Origin: Clostridium sp.
GTDB taxonomy: Bacteria; Bacillota; Clostridia; Lachnospirales; Lachnospiraceae
Length of the DNA: 64,000 nt
Assembly (NCBI GenBank): GCA_023667695.1
Contig: JAMOZY010000003.1
Coordinates: 124,001 to 188,000 of the forward strand
Direction of reading: 5' to 3'
The notes below the pieces were generated by a model that searched no databases, had not been told where the DNA came from, and worked only from the letters and a program-made list of their open reading frames with translations. The position numbers and the translations under genes are program-made. Below, piece by piece: positions 52,270 through 62,265 of this stretch; position 1 is the stretch's first letter, and each line of letters opens with the position of its first letter.

Positions 52270-52298
52270 ATTATAATTGATATGCTCTTAAAATGCAA
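52270..52298 (-). promoter_or_regulatory. Promoter of the tRNA cluster
   Basis: On the minus strand TTGCAT (52293-52298) and TATAAT (52270-52275) are 17 bases apart, 34 bases before tRNA-Tyr. The remaining gap to the amylase stop at 52423 shows no further element. Confidence 0.7.
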
Positions 52299-52422
52299 GA
52301 GGTTTTTTATCTTTTTATCTGTTTAAGTACAAAACCTTCTACCGCATAGGATGCAAGCTGCTCGAAATTTCTATCTGATTATCCTTCCGGTATGAGAAAA
52401 GCCTGCCCCATGCGCCCGGAAA

Positions 52423-54537
52423 TCACAGATTCACCCGAAGTATCGTAGCGGATATCTTCGGCATACGGACAAACAGACGGTTATCCGTAACCCGGTAAGG
52501 AATCGGATCTAAGAAATATCCATCCTCCGTAGTCAGCATTAACTGGGTCAACACTGTCCGATCCGGAATCCCCAGCTCTGCCACACTGAACTTTAATTCC
52601 ACATCCTCATAGCTGTTATTCATAACCACAATAACCTTATTGCTCTCGTCAAATCTTCCATAGGCAACCAGCTTATGTGAGCCATGTAGGAACCGGTACG
52701 AGCCACGCATGATTGCAGAATTCCCCTTATGAATCCGTATAATATCCCTGTGGAAATCAATCAGCTCCTGGTCCTCGTGTCCCCACGGATAGGTGCGCCG
52801 GTTATCCGGGTCTGTCCAGCCACAGACTCCCGCTTCATCTCCATAGTAAATGGTCGGGGCGCCTGGCCAGGTCATCTGAAATACAACTGCTTCCCGGAAT
52901 ACTCCTTTGTTAATATTCTGGCTTGCCGCCTCCGGCCCCAGGGTATGGGTTCTGCCTACCATTCGGTTTGTACGGGTCAGGAACCGGGAATGATCGTGAT
53001 TGGACAGTTCATTCATGGCCACATACAGCGACTGATGATGAAATCTGGACATATGATGCCGTAAGGCGCCAATAAAAGCATCCGGATTTCCCAACAAATC
53101 CCCCCGGAATTCATCACTGTGCTTTTCCACACCGGTCAGAAACCAGGTAATCGGCTCCATAAATGCATCATAGTTCATAACGGTATCCCACTGGTCACCC
53201 AGCAGCCAATCCTTCGGGTCACCATAATGCTCTGCCATGATGATGGCGTTCGGATTCGCTTCCTTCACTACCTTGCGGAAATCCCGCCAGAACTGATGAT
53301 TGTACTCCGGACTGTGTCCCAGGTCCGCTGCAACATCCAAACGCCAGCCATCTACATTGTATGGCGGCGATACCCACTTTTTTGCTATTTTCATGATATA
53401 TTCATACAGCTTCGGAGATTCTTCATAATTCAGCTTCGGCAGGGTATCATGTCCCCACCAGCCATCATAGGTACCATTATAAGGCCACTGGTACTCATCA
53501 TGAAACTTAAAAAACTTTCGATACGGACTGTTCTCATCTACATAGGCACCCTTTTCATAACCCTTTTGATTTTCATAAATCCCTTCCCGGTCCAGCCATT
53601 TATTAAAGGAACCGCAATGATTAAACACACCATCCAGAATAATCCGCATGCCCCGCTTATGCACTTCCTCCACCAATTCTATAAAAAGCTGATTACTGGC
53701 TTCCAGATTCGCCTTATCCGTCACTCTGGCAATATACCGGGTGGCCTCCCGATTCGGAGCCTGTCCGTCTGTCAGACATTTTCCTCCATCCTTCACGATA
53801 CGCCCATAATGGGGGTCAACATAATCATAATCCTGACTGTCATACTTATGATTCGAAGGAGATACAAAAATCGGATTCAAATAAATAACATCCACGCCCA
53901 AATCCTTCAAATAGTCCAATTTATCCATGACGCCCTGCAGGTCACCGCCATAAAAGCTGCGTACATCCATAGCATCCGGATATTTTCCCCAGTCAGTAAC
54001 CTTCCTGGTCCCTTCTCCGATATAACTATACTCATTATCTAATACATCGTTGGATTTATCTCCATTGCAGAACCGGTCCACAAATATTTGATAAAACACC
54101 GCACCCTTTGCCCAATCCGGTGTAGTAAAGCCCGGTACAATTTGAAAATTATAGAAAGGATTCAAATCCTTAGCCGCTCCGATTTTATTATAATAGCAGG
54201 TCATCCGTCCCGCCTTCACTTCAAAGCAATATTCACATAATGCATCGGGCAAATCCTGAATCGTATGCTCGTAATAATCAAACAGCGGGTCTGAAAATGC
54301 AAGAGACATCTCGATTCTCTTCCCATCCCAGAGCAGAAATACCTTTTCCACATTATCGATTCCAGTCCGGAACCGCAGCCGCAGGTCATCATGCACCATA
54401 GGTTCCTCCGGACTTCTGTAAAAATCCGTTCCGTCACTGAATAATGCGCCAAGATTAAGGGCCGGCTTCATGGAAAAGGTATATTTTAAGATTTTTTCTG
54501 CATTTACCAGTTGTCTAAAGTTCGTACTAAAATTCAT
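52423..54537 (-). CDS. GH13 alpha-amylase/neopullulanase-type enzyme
   Basis: A 704-residue glycoside hydrolase. An N-terminal beta-sandwich (about 1-140, CBM34-like, with DDLRLRFRTG and EYCFEVKAG) is followed by the GH13 barrel: VIYLNPIF, RIILDGVFNHCG, GWRLDVAADL with the nucleophile Asp, IIMAEHYGD with the acid/base Glu, and NELSNHDHSRF with the third Asp. It lacks a signal peptide, so it acts inside the cell on imported maltodextrins, like neopullulanases and cyclomaltodextrinases. AAGGAG supports the start. Confidence 0.9.
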   Translation of the reverse strand: MNFSTNFRQLVNAEKILKYTFSMKPALNLGALFSDGTDFYRSPEEPMVHDDLRLRFRTGIDNVEKVFLLWDGKRIEMSLAFSDPLFDYYEHTIQDLPDALCEYCFEVKAGRMTCYYNKIGAAKDLNPFYNFQIVPGFTTPDWAKGAVFYQIFVDRFCNGDKSNDVLDNEYSYIGEGTRKVTDWGKYPDAMDVRSFYGGDLQGVMDKLDYLKDLGVDVIYLNPIFVSPSNHKYDSQDYDYVDPHYGRIVKDGGKCLTDGQAPNREATRYIARVTDKANLEASNQLFIELVEEVHKRGMRIILDGVFNHCGSFNKWLDREGIYENQKGYEKGAYVDENSPYRKFFKFHDEYQWPYNGTYDGWWGHDTLPKLNYEESPKLYEYIMKIAKKWVSPPYNVDGWRLDVAADLGHSPEYNHQFWRDFRKVVKEANPNAIIMAEHYGDPKDWLLGDQWDTVMNYDAFMEPITWFLTGVEKHSDEFRGDLLGNPDAFIGALRHHMSRFHHQSLYVAMNELSNHDHSRFLTRTNRMVGRTHTLGPEAASQNINKGVFREAVVFQMTWPGAPTIYYGDEAGVCGWTDPDNRRTYPWGHEDQELIDFHRDIIRIHKGNSAIMRGSYRFLHGSHKLVAYGRFDESNKVIVVMNNSYEDVELKFSVAELGIPDRTVLTQLMLTTEDGYFLDPIPYRVTDNRLFVRMPKISATILRVNL

Positions 54538-54599
54538 TTCTTTCTCCTTTTTGAAAACTCACATCTATTTTAATATAAATTTCTTCATTTGTATATGAA

Positions 54600-54648
54600 T
54601 TTTTAAAAGTTAAAAGGACAGCTACCGAACGCTGTCCTTTTGGAGAAG
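54600..54648 (-). terminator. Terminator downstream of ftsH
   Basis: AAAAGGACAGC (54613-54623) and GCTGTCCTTTT (54632-54642) form an 11-bp perfect stem. On the minus strand TTTTAACTTTT follows. It ends the transcript from yabP/spoIIE through ftsH, or at least the tilS-hpt-ftsH part. Confidence 0.8.
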
Positions 54649-54854
54649 GTATTTTGTTACTTATGGGTGTAGCAAAAAACTATATAATGTATTGGGGGGG
54701 TTACAAGTTTATTATAACAAATCCCCTTAAAAAGTGTTCACAAACAATTTTTTATTTTTCTATTTCTTTTGTGCAAAAAAACGATAAAAATCTCTATTTT
54801 ATCCAAAAAGCAATAGCAAAATAGATAATTCGCCCCCAAGAAATTAGTAATTTG
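54649..54854. other. ftsH 3' region
   Basis: An AT-rich stretch with a run of seven G (54694-54700). No gene, repeat or further hairpin is supported. Confidence 0.4.
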
Positions 54855-56702
54855 TTATATGATGCTAAATAACGCTTCAAATTCTCTGCCGTCAATCCGG
54901 TCTTTTTCCAAAAGCAGCTCTGCACACCGATGAAGGACATCCATATGCTCCTCCAGTATCCTCCTGGCTTCTGCATAGCATTCATCTACAATCGACTTGA
55001 CCTCTGCATCAATCTGCACTGCAGTCTCCTCACTAAAGCTCTTGGCATGACCCAGGTCCCTTCCTAAAAATACTTCTTCCTCATCTGAGCTTTCATAATT
55101 AATCAGTCCCAGCTTCTCAGACATACCGTACTTCGTCACCATGGAACGGGCAGTCTGGGTTGCCACCTTAATATCCTGGGAAGCGCCTGTGGTAATATCC
55201 TCAAATATCAATTCCTCCGCAATCCGTCCGCCAAAATCCACCATAATATCCTGACGCATCATGCCCTTTGTTGTGAATTCATTATCATTTTTCGGCAGAT
55301 GCATGGTATATCCGGCAGCGCCCTCTCCCGTAGGAATAATCGATACCGTATAAACCGGTCCTACATCCGGCAGCAAATGATAGAGTATGGCATGACCGGC
55401 TTCATGATAAGCTGTGATTTTCCTTGTCTTTTCCGGTATCAGACGGCTTTTCTTTTCCGTACCTACGCCAACCTTAATAAAGGCCTTATCAATATCCTGC
55501 TTTTGAATATACCGCTGATTCCGCTTTGCCGCAAAAATTGCCGCTTCATTCATCAGATTCTCCAAATCTGCCCCGGCAAAGCCGGAGGTAGTCCGTGCAA
55601 TTTCATTCAGATTCACATCATCCCCCAGCGGTTTATTCAGAGTATGAACCTTTAATATATCTTCTCTTCCCTTTACATCCGGCCGTCCTACTACTACCTT
55701 CCGGTCAAACCGTCCCGGTCTGAGGATAGCAGGGTCCAGAATATCCACCCGGTTGGTGGCTGCCATGATAATGATTCCCTCGTTCACACCGAAGCCGTCC
55801 ATTTCCACCAGCAGCTGATTCAGGGTCTGTTCCCGTTCATCATGTCCGCCGCCAAGACCGGAGCCACGCTTTCTGGCTACTGCGTCAATCTCATCAATAA
55901 AAACAATGCACGGCGCCAGTCTCTGCGCCTCCAGGAATAAGTCCCGCACTCTGGATGCACCCACACCTACAAACATTTCCACAAAGTCGGAACCGGAAAT
56001 ACTTAAAAACGGCACCTGTGCCTCTCCGGAAACCGCTTTCGCCAGCAAGGTTTTACCGGTCCCCGGAGGTCCCACCAGAAGAACACCCTTGGGAATTCTT
56101 GCTCCAAGCTTTGAATATTTGCCGGGGTCCTTTAGGAAATCAACGATTTCTTCCAGCTCCTGCTTCTCCTCCTGTAAGCCTGCAACCTTTGTAAAATCAA
56201 CGTCATATTCGTTGTCAAGCAGCATTTTGGCACGGCTTCTGCCAAAATCCATCATTTTCCCTCCGCCGGAATTCTGCATGGACATCATCATCACAAACAT
56301 AAAAACTATTACAACAACAAGCAGCACTATATAGGGAATCAATTGACTAAAGGCACTTTGACGCACGACATCGTCAATAGTGATTACAATCTCCTCCTCC
56401 TGTTCTTCGCTGGCATTCTGCTCCTGAACCATTTGGATGATTTCATTTACATCCGATGCATAAAACCCCTGATTCTGGCTTTTATCCGTAGTCACATTGA
56501 TAACTCCGGTAGGAATCTCCTCATTTTGCTTAATCACGACGGTTCTAACCACGCCCGCCTCCAAATCCTCTTGAAACTTTGATAAATTATAAGAATATAA
56601 ATCAAGGGAACGGCTTCTCATATAAACAGAATATGCAAAAATCAAAATAGCAATCAGAAATATAAACCATAAGATTCCCCGGAATGCTCCCTGCTTATTC
56701 AT
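54855..56702 (-). CDS. ftsH: ATP-dependent zinc metalloprotease FtsH
   Basis: A 615-residue membrane protease. Two membrane segments (about 9-28 and 121-141) enclose an outer loop. The AAA module has Walker A GPPGTGKT at 211-218, Walker [11 protein letters not shown], the pore motif FVEMFVG and the arginine-finger region RPGRFDR. The protease has HEAGH at 433-437. It degrades membrane and regulatory proteins. Its start overlaps hpt by 8 bases. Confidence 0.97.
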   Translation of the reverse strand: MNKQGAFRGILWFIFLIAILIFAYSVYMRSRSLDLYSYNLSKFQEDLEAGVVRTVVIKQNEEIPTGVINVTTDKSQNQGFYASDVNEIIQMVQEQNASEEQEEEIVITIDDVVRQSAFSQLIPYIVLLVVVIVFMFVMMMSMQNSGGGKMMDFGRSRAKMLLDNEYDVDFTKVAGLQEEKQELEEIVDFLKDPGKYSKLGARIPKGVLLVGPPGTGKTLLAKAVSGEAQVPFLSISGSDFVEMFVGVGASRVRDLFLEAQRLAPCIVFIDEIDAVARKRGSGLGGGHDEREQTLNQLLVEMDGFGVNEGIIIMAATNRVDILDPAILRPGRFDRKVVVGRPDVKGREDILKVHTLNKPLGDDVNLNEIARTTSGFAGADLENLMNEAAIFAAKRNQRYIQKQDIDKAFIKVGVGTEKKSRLIPEKTRKITAYHEAGHAILYHLLPDVGPVYTVSIIPTGEGAAGYTMHLPKNDNEFTTKGMMRQDIMVDFGGRIAEELIFEDITTGASQDIKVATQTARSMVTKYGMSEKLGLINYESSDEEEVFLGRDLGHAKSFSEETAVQIDAEVKSIVDECYAEARRILEEHMDVLHRCAELLLEKDRIDGREFEALFSII

Positions 56703-57234
56703 CCTTTTCTCCTTTCTTCACTTCCACGATTCCAATGTATGGAAGATTTCTATATTTTTGTGCATAATCCAGACCATAACCAACTACAAATGCATCCGGT
56801 ATTACAAATCCGCTTTCCGCGATGGGAACTTCTTTTTCCCTTCGCTCCGGCTTATCCAGCAAGGTAATCAACCGGATACTTTTCGGTTTCCGGCTGGACA
56901 ACACCGGAAGCAGATAGCTCAGGGTATTGCCGGAATCTATGATATCCTCTACGACAATCACATTCCTGTCCTGTATCGGCTCCGCCAAATCCATAACAAT
57001 CTTAACCCGTCCACAGGATTCCGTACCCGCGCCATAGCTGGAAACAGACATAAAATCCATCGTAACCGGTACCGTCAGACGCTTGGCAAGCTCACAGACA
57101 AAGAACACGCTTCCCTTTAGTATCCCTACCAGATGTACCTCTTGTCCCTTATACTCCCGATTAATCTTGTCCGCCATCTCCTGTATCCTGGTTTCAATTG
57201 CTTCCTTCGAGATTAAAACTGATATCTTATTCAT
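56695..57234 (-). CDS. hpt: Hypoxanthine phosphoribosyltransferase
   Basis: A 179-residue purine salvage enzyme. The PRPP-binding motif is [27 protein letters not shown] and [10 protein letters not shown] complete the fold. It converts hypoxanthine or guanine to IMP or GMP. It overlaps tilS and ftsH by 8 bases each, an order conserved in Firmicutes. Confidence 0.95.
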   Translation of the reverse strand: MNKISVLISKEAIETRIQEMADKINREYKGQEVHLVGILKGSVFFVCELAKRLTVPVTMDFMSVSSYGAGTESCGRVKIVMDLAEPIQDRNVIVVEDIIDSGNTLSYLLPVLSSRKPKSIRLITLLDKPERREKEVPIAESGFVIPDAFVVGYGLDYAQKYRNLPYIGIVEVKKGEKDE

Positions 57235-58657
57235 TCTCTTCTCCTTCGTACTGAAACTTGACCTGCAGTACCTGCTTCGTTGCTTCCGTAATCTTTAAAT
57301 CCTCACTAATCCGCATACCGATAATCCAACAGACCTGGGAGCCTGCTGCCAGTACCAGAGCAGTTTCCCGCTGTTCCTTCGGTATCTTATTATCAATAAA
57401 AAAGCGGGATAGCTTTTTATGCTCCCCTTGCCTGTTTATAATAACATAATCGCCATGCATCGGATTTCGTATGCATAAAGTAGTATTAATTTTACCATAA
57501 TCCAGCATTTTCGTATAGTTTTTTTTCGAAATTTCCTGAATATCATCCAGATTCCATACCTCGCATTCCAGTATCCCCATTCCTTCCAGTACCGTCACAC
57601 CCGGTACATTCACGGTAATCGGACAGCACCTGATTTCCTCCGTGTCACTTCGGAGGTCTTTTACCGCTACCGCCAGGCCATGATAGGTCCGGCTTCCGAT
57701 TAATCCGTAGGGCAGGGATACCTGCTTGCCTACCGGTTTCTCCAACAGCTCCAGCATCTGCTCTATATGTCCTTGTTCTATATCCTTTGCCGCTCCTGCC
57801 GCCCTTGACAGCATCCGGTATACCACATGCCGCTGCACTACCCTGGGTACTCCGGAAAAGCCTTCCTTCCGCAGCAGCCACCGGCCGTCCTGAACCGTTA
57901 CATATTCCTGCTCCAGCTTCTCTGCCTGCGCTTCCACATAGCTCCAATACTCCTGTGCCAGGTCCGATACTCCGGTGATATGAGCAACTGCCCTTTCATT
58001 TATATTCTCAAATAACGGAAGCACCTGATTGCGAATCACATTTCTGCTGTACGCATCCGAAGCATTGGAGGCATCCGTATAATACCGGATTCGCTTTTCC
58101 TCTAAATAAGCTTCGATTTCCTTCCGGCTCACATAAAGCAGGGGGCGGATAATATTCCCTCTCACTGCCGGTATACTGCCAAGTCCCCGCAGACCGGTTC
58201 CGCGAAGCATATGAAACAAAAGGGTTTCCGCCCGGTCATTCTGATGGTGGGCAACGGCAATCCTCTGAGCCTTCTCCCTGAGACAAACCTGTTCAAAGCA
58301 TTCGTAACGATAGCTTCTGCCTGCCTCCTCCACCGAACAGCCAAGCTCCTCTGCATATGCCCCAATATCCTTCTGATAGACGGTACAGGGAATCCCCTGA
58401 CCTTTGCAAAATTCCTGAACATAACATGCCTCTGCCTCTGCCTCCTGCCGAAGCAGATGATTCACATGGACCACATGGAGCCGGAGCCTCATCGGTTCCG
58501 CCAGCTCCTGCAGAACTGCCAGCAGGCACATGGAATCTGCTCCTCCGGAGACTCCGGCTATCACCATGTCGCCGGCTTCCAGCATATGAAATTCTTCTAT
58601 GGTCCTTCGCACCTGTTGTAACATAGACTCCATTCCTCTCCCTGACCGTTCTGGCAT
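57227..58657 (-). CDS. tilS: tRNA(Ile)-lysidine synthetase
   Basis: A 476-residue enzyme with the PP-loop VSGGADSMCLLAVL at about 36-49, AHHQNDRAETLLFHMLRGTGLRGL and the RNVIRNQVLP motif, plus the C-terminal TilS domain. It adds lysine to C34 of tRNA-Ile(CAU) and is essential. GGAGG seven bases before ATG 58657 makes this the start rather than the later in-frame ATGs. Confidence 0.94.
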   Translation of the reverse strand: MPERSGRGMESMLQQVRRTIEEFHMLEAGDMVIAGVSGGADSMCLLAVLQELAEPMRLRLHVVHVNHLLRQEAEAEACYVQEFCKGQGIPCTVYQKDIGAYAEELGCSVEEAGRSYRYECFEQVCLREKAQRIAVAHHQNDRAETLLFHMLRGTGLRGLGSIPAVRGNIIRPLLYVSRKEIEAYLEEKRIRYYTDASNASDAYSRNVIRNQVLPLFENINERAVAHITGVSDLAQEYWSYVEAQAEKLEQEYVTVQDGRWLLRKEGFSGVPRVVQRHVVYRMLSRAAGAAKDIEQGHIEQMLELLEKPVGKQVSLPYGLIGSRTYHGLAVAVKDLRSDTEEIRCCPITVNVPGVTVLEGMGILECEVWNLDDIQEISKKNYTKMLDYGKINTTLCIRNPMHGDYVIINRQGEHKKLSRFFIDNKIPKEQRETALVLAAGSQVCWIIGMRISEDLKITEATKQVLQVKFQYEGEENE

Positions 58658-58688
58658 CTGCCGTCCTCCGGTCTCCGCTTACGATTCA

Positions 58689-58707
58689 TCCGTCCTCCTA
58701 CAGGACG
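58689..58707 (-). terminator. Weak hairpin between spoIIE and tilS
   Basis: CGTCCT and AGGACG form a short stem over a 5-base loop. There is no T-run, so it may only slow transcription or shape the tilS leader; its minus-strand side includes the GGAGGAC of the tilS leader region. Confidence 0.25.
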
Positions 58708-58764
58708 AAGCTGTACCTAACATCTTACTGGATATATCTGGAAATTGCAAGAATGACAGCTTCC

Positions 58765-60885
58765 TCATTTCTTCCATATTCCCAAAACCAGAACGGTAGC
58801 ATCATCCCGCATACTGCCCCGATTCAGCTTCCTCACCCGTTCCAATAGCTCTTCCGCCAGTTCCTGAGGATTCTTCGTATTGATTTCCAGGAGCAGCTCC
58901 TTTAGGCATTCCTCTTTATTTTCAAATAGAATCCCATCCAAAACACCGTCACTGACCATAATAATCATATCACCATGGTAAAACTTCTTACGAACAGCAT
59001 CCAGCTCCGTCTGTTCCTGTATTCCTACCGGAAGGGTGGTTGACTGAAGACTTTCAATCCATTCCCCACGCTTGATAAAGGTAGTAGAAGCACCCATTTT
59101 CAGAAACTCTCCCACTCCGGAATACAAATCCAGCATACACAAATCCAAGGTGGCAAACCGTTCCCCCTGTCCGGCTGCCGTCACCAGTTCATTCAGGATT
59201 TCAATGGCAGACTCCTTTCGAAATCCCGCCTCCAGCATTTCCTCCAGCAGGTCCACCAGCCGTTCACTCTGCCGGGAAGCCTCTTCTCCGCTTCCCATTC
59301 CATCTGCCAGCATCATGAGCAGCTGTCCATTTTTCAACTCCAATTGAGAAAAATTATCTCCGGATACCTTCTGTCCGTCCTTCGCCAATCGTTTTACGCC
59401 TGTCAGATAACGGTAGTGGGTATCCTCTTCAAACATTACGATATCATAATCCCGATGAATAATCATACGGCTGGAGGCGGCCACCCGGTAATTACACCCC
59501 AATGCCTCACTGATAATCTCTGCCGCTTCCTTTGCTGTCATAATTCTTCCCCGGATTGTCCGTGCAGACAAATAAATCTCTTTTCTGCCATACATTCCCT
59601 TTATCATAACCAGATGCTTTACCCGGACATTCTGTCGCTCCAGTCGGTGAATCACCTGGCTTTCCCGCCTGTGGTCCACGGTAACCGGCGTATACATTCC
59701 GGTAGAAAATTCCTGAAGGCTTTCCCCAATTTCTCCCATCTGACGGGCAAATAAAGGATAGCGGGCAAGCTGTCCGTCACCGCCTACCGCATAAGCCGGC
59801 TCGCAGAAGCTGCGGCTCAGCTTGGTGAATACCCCAGCGAATTCCTCTAACCGCTGTCTGGTAATCCTCTGTACCTCATGATTAATCAATACCTTCTCGG
59901 ATTCCGGCTCCGCCACTGTATATTTCAACAAATAACTTTTCGGGGTACAAACGAATAAAATACCGGCGGAACCAAGTCCTCGTAATGCCTGCACCTGCAA
60001 TAATTCCGGATAATAAAAGAAGCCCAGAAAGCCTATAACCGTCAGGAAGCCAAGTGCCTCCAGCCATTTTCCCCATTCTCCCAAAAATGCAGCTGCTACA
60101 CTCAGAATCACACAGATTGCCACCCACTCCACCTGCTGAGTCCGCAATGCCAGAACAACACCGCATATGGTTCCCACACTGGTTCCGTATGCCACACCAT
60201 AACGATAGGAAATATAAAGAATCATATAATAAATTACCCCCTGCAGGGCGGTAAAATAATGTGCTACCTGTAACGGAATTCCCCAAAGCACGATTGCCAT
60301 CAGAGTCAAGGTACTAAGAAGATTCTCGCTTTTCATGATATTCTCATTGTTTCGAATCACCTGTAGCGCCTGCTCTAAGACCAGGATAAAGCAGGTCACT
60401 ATGATTCCTTCCAAAACCGGCATATACCAGGCAGATGTGTTTCCCAGCATAATACCAAGAATCCCCATATCTCCGGTCAGAGATTCCTGAAACAGGGATT
60501 CCCCTGTGGACTGCAGACCTCCAATGCGCCAGCCCTCGGTTGGCAGCGCTCTCCAGACCAGACCGGCAAGAGCGGTAATTCCCCCGGCCAGACAAGCAGT
60601 AGTCAGCGGATTTTTCTGTCTTTTATCGGATGTGGTAAGACTGATTCCGGCTGTAATCATAAATAAGATTACACCATATTTCATAACCCCGGTGAGCGAA
60701 AACGTCGATGCGATTCCCAGCAAAGCCGCTCCATATAATCCCCAGGAACCACAGCCTGCAAGGTATGCACCTACAAAGATTGCGATTGCAAAGGGATGCA
60801 TACCTGCCAGCTCTGCCCGGGCCGCCAGAAAAGACAGAATATAAATCCACACCGTTCCCCCCTTGTTCATTTTTCCTAGCTTCAT
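58765..60885 (-). CDS. spoIIE: Stage II sporulation protein E
   Basis: A 706-residue protein. An N-terminal set of about ten membrane segments (1-320) is followed by a linker and a C-terminal PP2C phosphatase (LLMMLADGMGSGEEASRQSE, FATLDLCMLDL, MIIMVSDGVLDGI). SpoIIE dephosphorylates SpoIIAA at the asymmetric septum to free sigma-F. It is shorter than the B. subtilis protein of about 830 residues, as in other Clostridia. The start has AGGTGAATAGGA upstream. A Spo0A-type promoter may precede it. Confidence 0.93.
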   Translation of the reverse strand: MKLGKMNKGGTVWIYILSFLAARAELAGMHPFAIAIFVGAYLAGCGSWGLYGAALLGIASTFSLTGVMKYGVILFMITAGISLTTSDKRQKNPLTTACLAGGITALAGLVWRALPTEGWRIGGLQSTGESLFQESLTGDMGILGIMLGNTSAWYMPVLEGIIVTCFILVLEQALQVIRNNENIMKSENLLSTLTLMAIVLWGIPLQVAHYFTALQGVIYYMILYISYRYGVAYGTSVGTICGVVLALRTQQVEWVAICVILSVAAAFLGEWGKWLEALGFLTVIGFLGFFYYPELLQVQALRGLGSAGILFVCTPKSYLLKYTVAEPESEKVLINHEVQRITRQRLEEFAGVFTKLSRSFCEPAYAVGGDGQLARYPLFARQMGEIGESLQEFSTGMYTPVTVDHRRESQVIHRLERQNVRVKHLVMIKGMYGRKEIYLSARTIRGRIMTAKEAAEIISEALGCNYRVAASSRMIIHRDYDIVMFEEDTHYRYLTGVKRLAKDGQKVSGDNFSQLELKNGQLLMMLADGMGSGEEASRQSERLVDLLEEMLEAGFRKESAIEILNELVTAAGQGERFATLDLCMLDLYSGVGEFLKMGASTTFIKRGEWIESLQSTTLPVGIQEQTELDAVRKKFYHGDMIIMVSDGVLDGILFENKEECLKELLLEINTKNPQELAEELLERVRKLNRGSMRDDATVLVLGIWKK

Positions 60886-60913
60886 TCCTATTCACCTCCA
60901 CATTCATGGACTC

Positions 60914-60947
60914 ATTATAGGAAGCGTAATACTCGAAGCTTGTCGTT
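60914..60947 (-). promoter_or_regulatory. Candidate Spo0A-activated promoter of spoIIE
   Basis: On the minus strand TATAAT (60914-60919) is preceded by ACGACA (60941-60946) with a 21-base spacer. The plus strand there reads TGTCGTT (60941-60947), five of seven matches to the 0A box TGTCGAA. Spo0A-dependent spoIIE and spoIIG promoters in B. subtilis have such long spacers with 0A boxes at the -35. Confidence 0.45.
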
Positions 60948-61014
60948 TTCTGGAAATTGAATTCTTGAATATTCCCCATAGAATGTCTGAGAATTCCCAT
61001 CAATCAATTGATAA

Positions 61015-62265
61015 TCAGGCATTGAACATGATTTTTTCACTATGGAACAGCTTAGCCGTCAGCCATGCGCACAAGGCTCCCGTTGCCAGATTCGACAGGG
61101 AGGCCAAAAGAAATCCTACCGCCGTCAAATCGAAGGTAAATACATTCTTCAAGGCCATAGTCGGTCCATAAAGCGGAATGAGATATTGCAGATTCACTAC
61201 CTCTTCTCCCCGGAACATGGATATCACGCCAATGGCCATAACAATCATATAAACCGGTGTAATATATGTGCTTCCCTCCTTCATGTTCTTAGCAAAGGTG
61301 GAACATAATGCAATTAACGCCACATACAGGAACACCAGGGTTACAATCAGTACCAGCATCATAAACATCTGCTCTGGCGGAAAGCTTAAATCCTGCCCTG
61401 TAATGGCTCCCAGGGTCCGGTAAAGCAGTGGAATGGCAAATATCATAGCACCGCCGTAGACCAAAGCCGATAAGCCGGATAAAATCATTAACGCAAACAG
61501 CTTTCCATACACAATAAAGCTGCGTTTAATCGGCGTCATCAGCAGCGCCGCCATGGTTCCCCGTTCCTTTTCTCCGGCAAAGCTGTCCGCTCCAAGGCTC
61601 ATAGCGCCGGCAAAAAGCAGAATGGTAATCATATACGGAATCATGTAACCAAAGAGCTTCCCCTGGGCTTTATTATCATTCTGAATAACAGAATCTTCAT
61701 TATCCAAATCAATGGTAAATATCTCAAGCTGCTTTAAATCCCCAATCCGCTCCTTCAACAGCCCGTTTCGGTAGGACTCCAGTATGACAGACAAAACCTC
61801 ACTTCTTGCATGGTCGGAATAATCCTCAGAGGGATTATAGAAGGTCTGAATATCCGGTATTGCCCCTCCCTCCACATAGGCAGCTACCCGGGCGTCAAAA
61901 TCTTCGGGAAATGCCAGAATCAAATCCAAATCACCAGAATAGATTAACTGCTTTCCCTCCTCCAGCTCACTCACTTCATCCGTTCCGGAAATGTGGTAGA
62001 CCGTCCCACCGATTCGATAACACCCCACGCCCTCCTGCACTGCAAAGCTTCTCATATAATCCTGAAAGCTTTCCGGCGCCTGATACACCAGAACGGTAGG
62101 CTCATGGCTCTCAATATCCTGCAGCATAGAGGAAGCCAGAATCCCCATCAGAAAGAACAGCCCTATCACTACCAGAGCCGGCATTATAAATAAACCAAAT
62201 ATCATCTTTTTATCCGAAAATACCCGGTACAATTCCTTACGCATTACAATCCCAATGGTCTTCAT
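61015..62265 (-). CDS. natB: ABC transporter permease, NatB type
   Basis: A 416-residue ABC-2 permease. One N-terminal membrane segment (about 19-40), a long extracytoplasmic loop of about 150 residues and a C-terminal block of five or six segments are typical of NatB. AFAGEKERGTMAALLMTPIKR (as SFAGEKERGTMAALL) is the coupling motif. NatAB exports sodium in B. subtilis, but related pairs carry other substrates. It overlaps the ATPase by 4 bases. Confidence 0.85.
   Translation of the reverse strand: MKTIGIVMRKELYRVFSDKKMIFGLFIMPALVVIGLFFLMGILASSMLQDIESHEPTVLVYQAPESFQDYMRSFAVQEGVGCYRIGGTVYHISGTDEVSELEEGKQLIYSGDLDLILAFPEDFDARVAAYVEGGAIPDIQTFYNPSEDYSDHARSEVLSVILESYRNGLLKERIGDLKQLEIFTIDLDNEDSVIQNDNKAQGKLFGYMIPYMITILLFAGAMSLGADSFAGEKERGTMAALLMTPIKRSFIVYGKLFALMILSGLSALVYGGAMIFAIPLLYRTLGAITGQDLSFPPEQMFMMLVLIVTLVFLYVALIALCSTFAKNMKEGSTYITPVYMIVMAIGVISMFRGEEVVNLQYLIPLYGPTMALKNVFTFDLTAVGFLLASLSNLATGALCAWLTAKLFHSEKIMFNA

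Noticed and set aside
53119-54042. A plus-strand open frame of 307 residues
   Set aside because: It is antisense to the GH13 gene with its clear catalytic motifs.
54694-54700. Run of seven G behind ftsH considered as a G-quadruplex or phase-variable tract
   Set aside because: It is a single run with no partner runs and no reading frame across it.
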